Source of the DNA: VXOI01 sp965197575 | GTDB lineage: Bacteria > Chloroflexota > Dehalococcoidia > Lucifugimonadales > UBA3495 | Assembly: GCA_965197575.1 (NCBI GenBank) | Contig: OZ240214.1 | Span: 1,488,001 to 1,552,000, forward strand | Direction of reading: 5' to 3' | Length of the DNA: 64,000 nt | In this document: positions 43,200 to 51,744 of the stretch, in pieces | Layout: the number at the start of each line of letters is the position of its first letter | Numbering within the stretch: position 1 is the first letter of the stretch | Notes under the pieces: model-generated | Told to the model about the DNA's origin: nothing | The model's input: the letters and a program-made list of their open reading frames with translations, nothing else | Database searches by the model: none | Program-made: the position numbers and the translations under genes

Positions 43200-44423
43200 A
43201 TGAGCAAGCAAGCGTTGGAAGGAGTCCGGGTGCTGGAACTGGGGCCATACGTGGCCCTGCCGCTTACCGGCCGGATTCTCGCCTCTCTGGGAGCCGAGGT
43301 CATCAAGGTCGAGACCAACAAGGTGCTGGACGAGATGGCCTTTATCCCGGCCTGGTCCAGGGGCGCGGGGCAGCCCGATTTCCAACGTATCAAGAAGCGG
43401 GTCTCGCTGGACGTGCGCACTCCGGAGGGGCTGGAAGTTTTCAAGGAGCTGGTCAAGGTCAGCGACGTGTTTATGACCAACTTCCGCCGCAATATCCTCG
43501 ACCGTTGGGGCATCGACTTCCCGGAGGTAAGGCAGCTTCGGCCCGACATCATTCTGATGTGGCAGACCGGGCTGGGCGGCATCGGCCCCTACTACACCTA
43601 CAAGTCCTACGGGATTCTGGTGCAGCACATGGGCGGGGTGTCCCTAATGACCGGCGACGAAGGCGCCCCTCCATCGGCCATAAACACTTCATACTCCGAC
43701 TACCACACCGGAGTGTTCCAGCCGTCGGCCATCATCGGCGCCTTGATGCGGCGGCGGCTCACCGGCCGTCCGGTAACTATGGAGTCGTCGATCTTCAAGT
43801 CGGGAGCGGTCACGGCCGGCCCCGCAACCCTGGACTTTCAAGTCAACGGCAGGCTCCCGGAGCGCATCGCCAACCGGGATGCCGCCTCCGCTCCCCACGG
43901 CGTCTACCAGTGCCGGGGCGACGACCGCTGGTGCGCCATTGCCGTCCAGGACGACGAGCAGTGGGCCGGGTTCCGCCGCGCCGTCGGCGATCCCGAGTGG
44001 AGCGCCCGCCCCGAGCTCGCCACTGCCGACGGCCGGCTGGCCCGCCAGGATGAGTTGGACGAGCGGATAGGGCAGTGGACCGCCGGTTTCACTGCCGAGG
44101 AAGTGATGGAACAGATGCAGGCGGAAGGGGTGCCCGCCAGCATCGTTTCCCAAGGCGAAGACCTGTTCCACAGCGAGCATCTGAAAGCCCGGGGATTCTA
44201 CGAGCCTTCGCCCTACTACGTGGCCCAACGGGGCACCCCGGCCTGGGAGTGGGAGAAACGCGACAGCGTGGCCTGGACCACACCAGCGAAGCTGTCGGAG
44301 ACTCCCATGGAGTTCGGTCACTACAGCAACATCGGCGAGGACAACGACTACGTTTTCCAGGAAGTGTTGGGGATGCCGGAAGCAGAGGTGCGCCGCCTGG
44401 AAGAAAACGGCGCGCTCTACTGA
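43200..44423 (+). CDS. CaiB/BaiF family III CoA-transferase, catalytic-type subunit
   Basis: 407 aa (VRVLELGPYVALPLTGRILA, GAEVIKVETNKVLDEM, RIKKRVSLDVRTPEG). The candidate catalytic Asp lies in NTSYSDYHTGVF near residue 168. HGVYQCRGDDRWCAIAVQDD follows. It is the second gene of a pair with the same order as 9593-12081. A palindrome separates it from the enoyl-CoA hydratase, with which it probably acts in one pathway. Confidence 0.87.
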   Translation: MSKQALEGVRVLELGPYVALPLTGRILASLGAEVIKVETNKVLDEMAFIPAWSRGAGQPDFQRIKKRVSLDVRTPEGLEVFKELVKVSDVFMTNFRRNILDRWGIDFPEVRQLRPDIILMWQTGLGGIGPYYTYKSYGILVQHMGGVSLMTGDEGAPPSAINTSYSDYHTGVFQPSAIIGALMRRRLTGRPVTMESSIFKSGAVTAGPATLDFQVNGRLPERIANRDAASAPHGVYQCRGDDRWCAIAVQDDEQWAGFRRAVGDPEWSARPELATADGRLARQDELDERIGQWTAGFTAEEVMEQMQAEGVPASIVSQGEDLFHSEHLKARGFYEPSPYYVAQRGTPAWEWEKRDSVAWTTPAKLSETPMEFGHYSNIGEDNDYVFQEVLGMPEAEVRRLEENGALY

Positions 44424-44429
44424 AATTCA

Positions 44430-44500
44430 CATGGATGGACAGGATAGACAGGATAATGCCGGCCAATCGCAATCCTGTCTATCCTGTTCCTCCATGTTTT
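44430..44500. repeat. long palindrome, family 1, copy C
   Basis: CATGGATGGACAGGATAGAC on the left and its near-complement (GTCTATCCTGTTCCTCCATG) on the right. Intergenic, between the CoA-transferase and enoyl-CoA hydratase genes. Confidence 0.8.
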
Positions 44501-44525
44501 GAAACTCGAATAAAGGACGGCGCGG

Positions 44526-45326
44526 ATGGTGGACTACAGCGGGTACAAGGAACTCATCATCGAAAAACAGGACGGCGTAGCGCTGCTGACCATGAACCGT
44601 CCCGAGGTCTTCAACGCCACCGGCTTCACGCTGCACAACGAGCTCAGCCGAATCTGGCTGGACCTGGGACGTGACCCGGAGGTGCGGGTGGCCGTCATAA
44701 CCGGGGCGGGCAACGCCTTCTCCGCCGGCGGCGACTTCGACATGATCGAAAAGTCCATCGGCAACGCCGAGGTCATCGCCGACACGATGCAGGAAGCCCG
44801 CGACATCGTTCACAACATGATCAACCTGGACAAGCCAGTCATTTCCGCCATCAATGGCGTCGCGGTCGGAGCGGGGTTGGCGGTGGCGCTGCTGGCCGAC
44901 ATATCCATAGCCTCCGACCGCGCCCGGTTCACCGACGGGCACGTCCGGTTGGGAGTTGCGGCGGGCGATCATGCCGCCGTGATCTGGCCCCTGCTCATCG
45001 GCATGGCCAAGGCCAAGTATTACCTTATGACCTGCGAGTTCCTGGACGGCACGGAGGCGGAGCGGCTGGGGCTGGTCAGCATGGTCGCGCCCCACGACGA
45101 GCTAATGGAGCAGGCGATGGGCGTGGCCCGCAAGCTGGCGTCCGGCTCGCAACCGGCCCTGCGCTACACCAAGCGCTCGCTGAACCAGTGGCTGCGGATG
45201 GCGGAACACACCGCCTTCGACTACTCGTTGGCCCTGGAAATGCTGGGCTTCTTCGGCCCGGACGTGCGTGAGGGACTGTCGTCGGTGCGGGAAAAGCGCG
45301 ACCCGAACTTTCCGTCGGCCCGTTAG
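44526..45326 (+). CDS. enoyl-CoA hydratase/isomerase
   Basis: 266-aa crotonase-fold protein (DGVALLTMNRPEVFNATGF, VAVITGAGNAFSAGGDFDMI forming the oxyanion hole, KPVISAINGVAVGAGLAVAL). At the usual catalytic position it has VRLGVAAGDHAAVIWP, where Asp replaces one of the two Glu of classical hydratases, so the reaction may differ (isomerase, hydrolase or lyase). It is the third gene of the CoA-transferase cluster. Confidence 0.87.
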   Translation: MVDYSGYKELIIEKQDGVALLTMNRPEVFNATGFTLHNELSRIWLDLGRDPEVRVAVITGAGNAFSAGGDFDMIEKSIGNAEVIADTMQEARDIVHNMINLDKPVISAINGVAVGAGLAVALLADISIASDRARFTDGHVRLGVAAGDHAAVIWPLLIGMAKAKYYLMTCEFLDGTEAERLGLVSMVAPHDELMEQAMGVARKLASGSQPALRYTKRSLNQWLRMAEHTAFDYSLALEMLGFFGPDVREGLSSVREKRDPNFPSAR

Positions 45327-45817
45327 GGCCGGGTCATCATCACGGCCAGCACGACGATGGCCAGCACCAGCAGCAGGTTCACCCGCGCCGCCATCAGCAC
45401 GAACGCCCGCGCCGCGCCTCTGGGCAAGGGCTGGCCCGACTGACGGGCTGCATCCAGACGGTCCATCATCATCGGCCCCAGCCAGAAGTCGTGGGCCAGG
45501 CTGATCAACACTACCACCAGAAACAGGGCGGTCTTGACTTGAAGCATGTCGATGAAGTGGATCCCGCCGCTGAAGAAGTCGCCCACGCCGACACCCCAGT
45601 GATCGAAGGCTAGGTAGCCGCCGGTCAGCGCCAGCACTACCATGGCGACCCAGGACACGGGAACGAACCGTTCCGCCACCTGGCGTAGTATGACGAAGCC
45701 TTGGCCTCCGCCCATGTCCCTTCGCGCCAGCGGCACCATCACCATGACCAGGAACAGCATCCCGCCCAGCCAGGTGACTGCGGCGATTACATGAATGGCA
45801 ACCATCGCTTGATACAC
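45323..45817 (-). CDS. CopD/DUF2269-like membrane protein
   Basis: 164-aa integral membrane protein with four hydrophobic segments (VAIHVIAAVTWLGGMLFLVM, VPVSWVAMVVLALTGGYLAF, VKTALFLVVVLISLAHDFWL, VNLLLVLAIVVLAVMMT). Conserved His in segment 1 and in SLAHDFW fit copper- or haem-binding CopD-like families. The GTG start at 45817 is 8 nt after GAGGAGG. It overlaps the convergent hydratase gene by 4 bp. Confidence 0.75.
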   Translation of the reverse strand: MYQAMVAIHVIAAVTWLGGMLFLVMVMVPLARRDMGGGQGFVILRQVAERFVPVSWVAMVVLALTGGYLAFDHWGVGVGDFFSGGIHFIDMLQVKTALFLVVVLISLAHDFWLGPMMMDRLDAARQSGQPLPRGAARAFVLMAARVNLLLVLAIVVLAVMMTRP

Positions 45818-45839
45818 GGCTAGCCTCCTCTCTGGCCAT

Positions 45840-46934
45840 CTAGGGCAGCCACGGAATCTCGCCCGGCATGTAGTGGGTGGCCCGGAACACCCGGTTCCCC
45901 AGTATCCCCTCCACGTCAACATGGAAGTAAGGGTTCACGTACTCCCAAGCGACCTCGCTCGCCGGAGTGACCTGGAACATCCGCCCGAACATTCCCTCGG
46001 TGATCAGGGTGTTGCCGTTGCCCAGGCGGCGGGCGCCTGAAATAAACGCGCTAAAGAAGTTGTATGGTGGACTGTCCCGGTACTCCCATACGATCTCGTT
46101 GGTCGCCGGGTCGACCTCGATCACCCGGGAGAAGGGCAACGCGGCGTCCCGGCGATGGGAGCCGTTGTCGAACACCAACACGTTCCCGTTGGGCAGCAGG
46201 CTGGGGTCGTGCTGCTGGGCTAGGGTGTCGTACCCCAGTTGCCAGACGATTTTTCCGGTGGACTGCTCGATGATGCCTATGGTCGATATGTTGCGGAAGC
46301 TGAACAACACCCGCCCGCCGGGCAGCGGCGCGAGGGTGTTGCCGTGGCTCCACTCGTCGCGCAGGTCGTTGAAGGTGATTACGTGGACCTCCGGGTCGAG
46401 ATGTTCATAGGCGTGCCACTCCCAAATGCGGTTGCCTGCGGCGTCGACTTCCACGATAACGTCGGCCCACATCCCCTCCGGGGCCGAGCCGGCGATTCCT
46501 CCCTTGACCTTCGCAGCCAAGTCTGACGACATCGGCTCAACCGTCAGGTAGACCGCTCCGCCGGACTCGGTGCGTCTTGCGTCGTGGTGGTGGCCTGGGT
46601 CGCGGTGCTCCCATAGCACGTTGCCCGCCGGGTCGGCCTCAAGCATCACGCCACCGTTGAACCGCTTCCACGCCGGGAACCGCTCCCAGCCCTCGCCCCG
46701 GAGCTTACCGCCGTAGAACAGGTTGCCATTAGGTAGAAGATAACCGTAGAGGCCCGGCGGGTAGGGCATGGCCCAGTGATGGACCTCGACCCCATTCAGG
46801 TCCACAAGGTACACATCGCCGGGGCTGGCCATCGGCGAGTAGAGCAGGTAACCCGGGCAGGCTTTCTCCGGGTCCAGAGCGGTCAGGCCGGTACGGGCCA
46901 TGCGGCGGCGGGTCTGCTGGTCAACGGTAGTCAT
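45840..46934 (-). CDS. arylsulfotransferase (ASST)-like beta-propeller protein
   Basis: 364-aa protein with repeated propeller blades (GDVYLVDLNGVEVHHW, GNVLWEHRDPGHHHDARRTE, GNRIWEWHAYEHLDPEVH, GKIVWQLGYDTLAQQHDPSL). The family pattern is that of PQQ-independent arylsulfotransferase-like proteins with His-rich active loops (HHHDA, QQHDPS). No signal peptide is seen, so it may be cytoplasmic. 22 bp separate it from the CopD-like gene. Confidence 0.8.
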   Translation of the reverse strand: MTTVDQQTRRRMARTGLTALDPEKACPGYLLYSPMASPGDVYLVDLNGVEVHHWAMPYPPGLYGYLLPNGNLFYGGKLRGEGWERFPAWKRFNGGVMLEADPAGNVLWEHRDPGHHHDARRTESGGAVYLTVEPMSSDLAAKVKGGIAGSAPEGMWADVIVEVDAAGNRIWEWHAYEHLDPEVHVITFNDLRDEWSHGNTLAPLPGGRVLFSFRNISTIGIIEQSTGKIVWQLGYDTLAQQHDPSLLPNGNVLVFDNGSHRRDAALPFSRVIEVDPATNEIVWEYRDSPPYNFFSAFISGARRLGNGNTLITEGMFGRMFQVTPASEVAWEYVNPYFHVDVEGILGNRVFRATHYMPGEIPWLP

Positions 46935-46977
46935 TCCTTCACCTTGCTTGCAGGTTATTCTTGTTTTTGAGGAGCTT

Positions 46978-47092
46978 AGGGCGTGTCAACGCTATCGCAG
47001 AGCATAGGCAATGAGCACAAGTTGATGGAGCCCGGGAGGAGCGTGTCCAGCTTATCAAACCTAATTAAGACCCTCTTGTGTGAACACGCCCC
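46978..47092. mobile_element. short IS-derived palindromic element (MITE-like)
   Basis: 115 bp bounded by imperfect inverted ends (AGGGCGTGTCAAC and its partner GTGAACACGCCCC). On the minus strand the inside reads RFDKLDTLLPGSI-like, which recalls the extreme C-terminus of an IS4/IS5-type transposase. It therefore looks like an internally deleted insertion sequence. It sits between two minus-strand genes. Confidence 0.5.
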
Positions 47093-47100
47093 AATTACGA

Positions 47101-48306
47101 TCAGACGTCCCACGATAATAACCAAGTATAATTGGATTGTTTGGGAATTACCCAAGAGCGGTCTGGAATTGACATCGGGCTTCCGTAGAGAGCGCGAACT
47201 TTCAAGTCATGGACTGAAGGGTGGCTTAGACCATCCCATAGGTTAAGGAGCTCAAGCAACTCCGAATACGCCGCGCTATTGCCGTACACCAACGCTTGAT
47301 TGGGGAATCTGTCGTTGAGAATAGCGGCGCTATTCAGGTCAGCGGCGATTAATCCGTACCCTGGAGTGTGAAATGGGGCATCCTGACCCGTCGGCATGAG
47401 GGCAAAGACTCCATGATGGGTTGTAAGGGACAGGAATAGACCGGAAAGCAGATTCTGCGAGATGAACTGACCTTCAAGGGAGCGTCCTATGTCGCGGAGT
47501 TCCGCCTCTTCAGATGCCAGAAGGTCGTGCAGCTTGGCGAGGTCGAGCTGCTCTGGCCAGTCCAATCCTATTAACATGGACGGAGGCTGATCTGAGCGGC
47601 CCTGAATCGGGTAGTAGCCTTCACTCCGCTGCCAGGCTCCCCGAAGGGGAATGAAGGTGCAGGGCGATACTGAGAGTCCCAAGAGTCCGGTAGCGTGTTT
47701 TTCTAGGGCTACGCTTAGGCTGAACCCCTTGAACCACAAGGGGGCCACCAGCACGCCTGCATCGGTCAATTGGTCTACCCAATGGGATGAAACATCGCGG
47801 GCGTCTGCTGTGACTATGATGCGGTCATATGGCGCGGCGTCAGTGAACCCCCTTGAACCGTCCCAGCAGACCACTTCTACCCCGTCGCATCCGGCAGCCG
47901 ACAAGTTCTTTCTGGCATCGTCAACGAGGGTAGAATCAATGTCAACTGTAACGATGTGACCGTCCCCCTCAAGAAGCTCGGACAAGATGGCGGCGTTATA
48001 GCCTGAACCCGTGCCTATTTCCAAGACCTGCATTCCAGGCTCCAATCGCAATTGCTCCGCCATTATTGCCATAATCGTCGGTTGGGACGATGAGCTGGTA
48101 GGCCTCTCCCCCTCCCAACGAAGGAAGATCGGCTGATCACCGTAAGCGGTTGAGATTTCGGCTTCTGGAACGAACAGATGTCGAGGCACAACTCGAAAAG
48201 CTCGCTCAACCGCTTGGCTGCCAATAGCGCCTTTCTGCACAAGGTTGTCTACCAGTGCCTTTCGAAGTCTTTCGGCATCACTATGCTGAGACGGATCCGT
48301 CCCCAT
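47101..48306 (-). CDS. protein-L-isoaspartate O-methyltransferase-like protein with C-terminal extension
   Basis: 401 aa. Residues 10-200 are PCMT-like: RVVPRHLFVPEAEISTAYGD, SSSSQPTIMAIMAEQLRL, and SAM motif I VLEIGTGSGYNAAILSELL. Residues 205-400 are an extra domain with no assignment. Ordinary PCMT is about 210 aa. Similar long PCMT-like enzymes occur with peptide-modifying gene clusters, but no precursor peptide gene was seen here. The last residues lie against the MITE-like element. Confidence 0.75.
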   Translation of the reverse strand: MGTDPSQHSDAERLRKALVDNLVQKGAIGSQAVERAFRVVPRHLFVPEAEISTAYGDQPIFLRWEGERPTSSSSQPTIMAIMAEQLRLEPGMQVLEIGTGSGYNAAILSELLEGDGHIVTVDIDSTLVDDARKNLSAAGCDGVEVVCWDGSRGFTDAAPYDRIIVTADARDVSSHWVDQLTDAGVLVAPLWFKGFSLSVALEKHATGLLGLSVSPCTFIPLRGAWQRSEGYYPIQGRSDQPPSMLIGLDWPEQLDLAKLHDLLASEEAELRDIGRSLEGQFISQNLLSGLFLSLTTHHGVFALMPTGQDAPFHTPGYGLIAADLNSAAILNDRFPNQALVYGNSAAYSELLELLNLWDGLSHPSVHDLKVRALYGSPMSIPDRSWVIPKQSNYTWLLSWDV

Positions 48307-48374
48307 GTCCCTATTCCATCCATAAAGAATGATTTACATTCCAACAGTATAAACGGACTCCAGATTGGGGAGTG

Positions 48375-48440
48375 ACGCCCTCACCCCAACCTCCGATTGC
48401 GTCAAGAGGCCCGACGCAATCTGGCCTCTCCCAGAGGGAA
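48375..48440. repeat. family 2 palindrome with a second palindrome nested inside
   Basis: A CCCTCACCCCAACC...CTCTCCCAGAGGG repeat in which about 33 bp have been placed between the two halves. The inserted piece is itself a palindrome: GATTGCGTC (48395-48403) and GACGCAATC (48413-48421). Confidence 0.7.
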
Positions 48441-48447
48441 AGCGGAT

Positions 48448-49215
48448 TTACTGCGCGACGTAACCGCCGTCCACTGCCATGCTGTGGCCGGTGACGAAAG
48501 AGGCGGCGGGCGACGAGAGCCAGATCACCGCCTCGGCGATTTCCTCCGGCCGGCCCAGACGGCCCACCGGGTGCCGGGACACGACCCGCTGCTCGAAACC
48601 TTCGTGAGCGGCCAGCACCGGTTGCAACAGGGGCGTGTCGATGTAGCCGGGGCACACGGCGTTGACCCGGATGTTGTCCCCGGCGTACTCCAGGGCTGCC
48701 GCTTTGGTGAGACCGACCACTCCGTGCTTGGCGGCCATGTAGGCCACCGAGCCTTGGGCGGCGATCAGCCCCATGATGGAAGCGGTGTTCACGATTGCGC
48801 CGCTGCCCTGTTTCAACATCTGGGGGATCTCGGCCTTCATCGACAGCCACACGCCCTTGAGGTTGATGCCGATGACGCGGTCCCAGTCTTCTTCGTCGTA
48901 GTCGGCGGTCAGCCTGCGCTCGCGCCCGCCGGCAACTCCGGCGTTGTTGAAGGCGCAGTCCAGCGAACCGTAGGCCGCCACGGCTCGGTCGACCATGAGC
49001 TGTGTGCCGCTGGGGTCGGAGACGTCGGCGTGGACCAGGATGGCCTCTCCTCCCGCCTCCTTGATCATCTGCACGGTCTCCTCGCCGCCTTCGGTGTTGA
49101 GGTCCACTGCCACCACCCTGGCCCCTTCCCGGGCGTAGGCCAGCGAGGCGGCCCGGCCAATCCCGGAGCCGCCGCCGGTCACCAACGCCGTCTTGCCTTC
49201 CAGTTGTCCCGCCAT
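48448..49215 (-). CDS. SDR-family NAD(P)-dependent oxidoreductase
   Basis: 255-aa short-chain dehydrogenase. TGGGSGIGRA binds the cofactor and an Asp after the second strand (VVAVDLN) favours NAD. NNAG, Ser in NTASIMG, and the catalytic YMAAK are all present. The C-terminus VTGHSMAVDGGYVAQ is typical. It probably oxidises a hydroxyacyl or alcohol intermediate. It is divergent from the acyl-CoA synthetase. Confidence 0.92.
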   Translation of the reverse strand: MAGQLEGKTALVTGGGSGIGRAASLAYAREGARVVAVDLNTEGGEETVQMIKEAGGEAILVHADVSDPSGTQLMVDRAVAAYGSLDCAFNNAGVAGGRERRLTADYDEEDWDRVIGINLKGVWLSMKAEIPQMLKQGSGAIVNTASIMGLIAAQGSVAYMAAKHGVVGLTKAAALEYAGDNIRVNAVCPGYIDTPLLQPVLAAHEGFEQRVVSRHPVGRLGRPEEIAEAVIWLSSPAASFVTGHSMAVDGGYVAQ

Positions 49216-49263
49216 GCGCGCATCTCCATAAGCGAATTTCCCGGATTGGATTATAATTGTCTG

Positions 49264-49345
49264 AATCAGGATTTTCAGGATTGTAAGATCAGCAGAATTA
49301 TGCCGCCAATCCCGTCAATCCTGGAGTCCTGGAAATCCTGATTAG
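49264..49345. repeat. long palindrome, family 1, diverged copy D
   Basis: AATCAGGATTTTCAGGATTG on the left and GGAAATCCTGATTAG on the right, with a 40-nt centre that is only partly paired. It lies between the divergent SDR and acyl-CoA synthetase genes, covering their probable promoter region. Confidence 0.65.
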
Positions 49346-49362
49346 GACGAAAAGGAGGAGCC

Positions 49363-51021
49363 ATGCCGGAAGCTGCCCTCAATATGCCGGACTATGAAAG
49401 CGCCTACCGGAACGAGCGGCTGGAGGCGCCGGAGTTCTTCAATTTCGGGTTCGACGTGGTCGACAAATGGGCCGAGGACCACACCAAGCTCGCCCTGCTT
49501 TCCGTCGACCCGGGCGGCGTGAACGCCCGTCACCACACTTTTTGGGACGTGAAAACGCTGTCGGACCGCTACGCCAACTCGCTTCGGGAGCTGGGCATCA
49601 GGAAGGGCGACCGGGTGTTCATAATGCTCCCGCGCATCCCGGAGTGGTACGTGGCGATGGTGGCGTTGTTCAAGCTGGGCGCGCTGCCCATGCCCGGCAC
49701 CACGCTGCTCACGCCCAGGGACATCGAGTACCGCATCAACCGGGCCGAGGCGGTCATGGCCATCACCGACGCCGAAAACGCGGCCAAGGTGGAGGAGGCC
49801 GCCGGGGCTTGCGACACCCTCAAGCATCTCGTGCTTGTTGGCGAGGAGCGGCGGGGCTGGGTGTCCTTCGACCGGCAGGTGTCCGACGGCTCGCCGGTCC
49901 TGGAGGGCGTAGAACCGACCCGCAGCGACGATCCGTTGCTGATCTACTTCACCTCCGGCACGGTGGGCTACCCGAAGATGGTGCTGCACACTCAGGCCTC
50001 CTGCGCCATCGGCCACACCCTGACCGCCAAGTACTGGCACGACCTGAAAAGCACCGACCTGCATTGGACCTTGTCCGACACCGGCTGGGCCAAGGCGGCC
50101 TACGGCAAGCTGTTCGGCCAATGGGCCTTGGGCGCGACGGTGATGCAGCACGACGCGCGGGGGCGGTTCGACGCTCCGATGACCCTGAGTATGCTGGAGC
50201 GGTTCGGCGTGACCTCTTTCTGCGCCCCTCCGACCGCCTATCGCATGATGGTGCTGGAAGACCTGACCAAGTACGACCTGCGGAACCTGCGCCACTGCAC
50301 CGGCGCCGGTGAGCCGCTGAACCCCGAGGTTATGAAGCAATGGGAAGATGGCACCGGCCTGACCATCTACGACGGCTACGGGCAGACTGAGACGGTGCTG
50401 CTGGTCGGCAACTTCCGCTGTATGCCGGTGCGCCCCGGCTCCATGGGCAAGCCCGTCCCCGGCTTCACCATCGGCGTGGTCGACGAAGACGGAGCTGAGG
50501 TTCCGCCCGGCGAAGAGGGGCAGATCGCCGTCAAGATCAAACCGGAACGGCCGGTGGGGCTGTTCCAGGAGTATTGGCGGGACGACGAGGCGATGGAGCG
50601 GTCGTTCCACGGCGATTGGTACCTGACCGGCGACAAGGCGTATAAGGACGAGGACGGCTACTTCTGGTTTGTGGGCCGGGCCGATGACGTGATCATTTCG
50701 GCCGGTTACCGGATCGGTCCCTTCGAGGTGGAGAGCGCCCTCATCGAGCATCCGGCGGTGGCGGAATCGGCGGTGGTGGCGAGCCCGGACCCGGTGCGGG
50801 GCGACATCGTCAAGGCTTTCGTTATCCTGGCCCCGGACTACGTGCCCTCGGACGAACTCGCGCTCAGCATCCAAGACCACGTTCGCGCCACCACCGCGCC
50901 CTACAAATACCCGAGAGCAGTGGAGTTCGTCACGGAGCTTCCCAAGACGGTCAGCGGAAAAATCCGCCGCGTGGAGCTGCGCGAAATGGAGCTGGCCCGC
51001 GCCCAGTCGAACAACGGCTAG
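49363..51021 (+). CDS. AMP-forming acyl-CoA synthetase (ACSM-like)
   Basis: 552-aa ANL-family ligase activating carboxylic acids via acyl-AMP. P-loop YFTSGTVGYPKMV, DGYGQTETVLL (A5), WYLTGDKAYKDEDGYFWFVG (A7), GYRIGPFEVESALIEHPAV (hinge, A8), and the catalytic Lys in PKTVSGKIRRVELR (A10). The pattern resembles medium-chain or benzoate-type synthetases. AAAAGGAGGAGCC precedes the ATG. It is followed after 12 bp by the TenA-like gene. Substrate not predictable. Confidence 0.92.
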   Translation: MPEAALNMPDYESAYRNERLEAPEFFNFGFDVVDKWAEDHTKLALLSVDPGGVNARHHTFWDVKTLSDRYANSLRELGIRKGDRVFIMLPRIPEWYVAMVALFKLGALPMPGTTLLTPRDIEYRINRAEAVMAITDAENAAKVEEAAGACDTLKHLVLVGEERRGWVSFDRQVSDGSPVLEGVEPTRSDDPLLIYFTSGTVGYPKMVLHTQASCAIGHTLTAKYWHDLKSTDLHWTLSDTGWAKAAYGKLFGQWALGATVMQHDARGRFDAPMTLSMLERFGVTSFCAPPTAYRMMVLEDLTKYDLRNLRHCTGAGEPLNPEVMKQWEDGTGLTIYDGYGQTETVLLVGNFRCMPVRPGSMGKPVPGFTIGVVDEDGAEVPPGEEGQIAVKIKPERPVGLFQEYWRDDEAMERSFHGDWYLTGDKAYKDEDGYFWFVGRADDVIISAGYRIGPFEVESALIEHPAVAESAVVASPDPVRGDIVKAFVILAPDYVPSDELALSIQDHVRATTAPYKYPRAVEFVTELPKTVSGKIRRVELREMELARAQSNNG

Positions 51022-51033
51022 AGGAGGAACCCG

Positions 51034-51687
51034 ATGCCAAGTTTCAGCGAGCAGTTGCGGAGCGAGGCAGAGCCGATCTGGCGGCAAATCTTCGCCCACC
51101 CGTTTCTGCGGGGAATCAAGGACGGCACTCTGCCGTTGGAGACTTTCCAGTATTACTTGACCCAGGACTACCGTTACCTGGAGGGGTTCGCCCGGTCGGT
51201 GGCAATCGCCTTGGCCAAGGCGCCCGACTCCGGGACGCTGGAAGAGTTGGCCCACCGCGTCCTGACACCTATCGAGCGGCCCCTGCACCACCGGCTGGTG
51301 GCTGCCGCGGGGCTCACTATGGAGGAGGTGCAAGCCGCGCCGCCGTCGCCTACCAACGCCGGTTATGTCAACCATATGCTGGCCACCGCCATGCAGCGCG
51401 GGTTGGGGCCGACGGCGGCCGCGCTGCTGCCCTGCCCCTGGACTTATCACCTGCTGCGGGAAGAACTGGGCCAGTCGGAACACCCTTTGTATGGCCAGTG
51501 GACCAACTTCTACGTGTCGGGCCTGCTGGAAGAGAGCGTGGCGGCCTGGCGAGGCTTTGTCGACCGGATGGCCTTGGAGGCCAGCCCTGCGGAGTTGGAC
51601 ACCATGCGCGACGTGTTCATAACCAGCAGCCGCTATGAGTACATGTTCTGGGACGCCGCCTACCGCCACGAAGGGTGGCCAGTGTAA
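51034..51687 (+). CDS. tenA: TenA/thiaminase II-family protein
   Basis: 217 aa, all-helical TenA fold, hydrolysing aminopyrimidine thiamin breakdown products or thiamin. Visible residues: HPFLRGIKDGTLPLETFQYY, YLTQDYRYLEGFAR, the Cys in LLPCPWTYHLL, the acidic pair ELGQSEHPLYGQW, and the Glu region near the C-terminus (SSRYEYMFWDAAY). AGGAGGAACCCG precedes the ATG. It is distant from the thi genes at 59.9-61.6 kb; being next to the ligase may only reflect a shared transcript. Confidence 0.85.
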   Translation: MPSFSEQLRSEAEPIWRQIFAHPFLRGIKDGTLPLETFQYYLTQDYRYLEGFARSVAIALAKAPDSGTLEELAHRVLTPIERPLHHRLVAAAGLTMEEVQAAPPSPTNAGYVNHMLATAMQRGLGPTAAALLPCPWTYHLLREELGQSEHPLYGQWTNFYVSGLLEESVAAWRGFVDRMALEASPAELDTMRDVFITSSRYEYMFWDAAYRHEGWPV

Positions 51688-51692
51688 GGAAC

Positions 51693-51726
51693 TCCCTCAC
51701 CCTGACCCTCTCCCAGAGGGAGAGGG
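51693..51726. repeat. family 2 palindrome
   Basis: CCCTCACCCTGACC followed by the hairpin CCCTCTCCCaGAGGGAGAGGG, between the tenA-like and hydrolase genes. It may act as an RNA hairpin inside the transcript. Confidence 0.75.
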
Positions 51727-51744
51727 GACTTTATCGGAGGAATC

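Noticed and set aside
49342..51669. 775-codon open frame on the minus strand across two genes
   Set aside because: It lies antisense to the acyl-CoA synthetase and TenA-like genes, whose motifs are complete. Long antisense frames are common in GC-rich coding DNA, and this one shows no family sequence.
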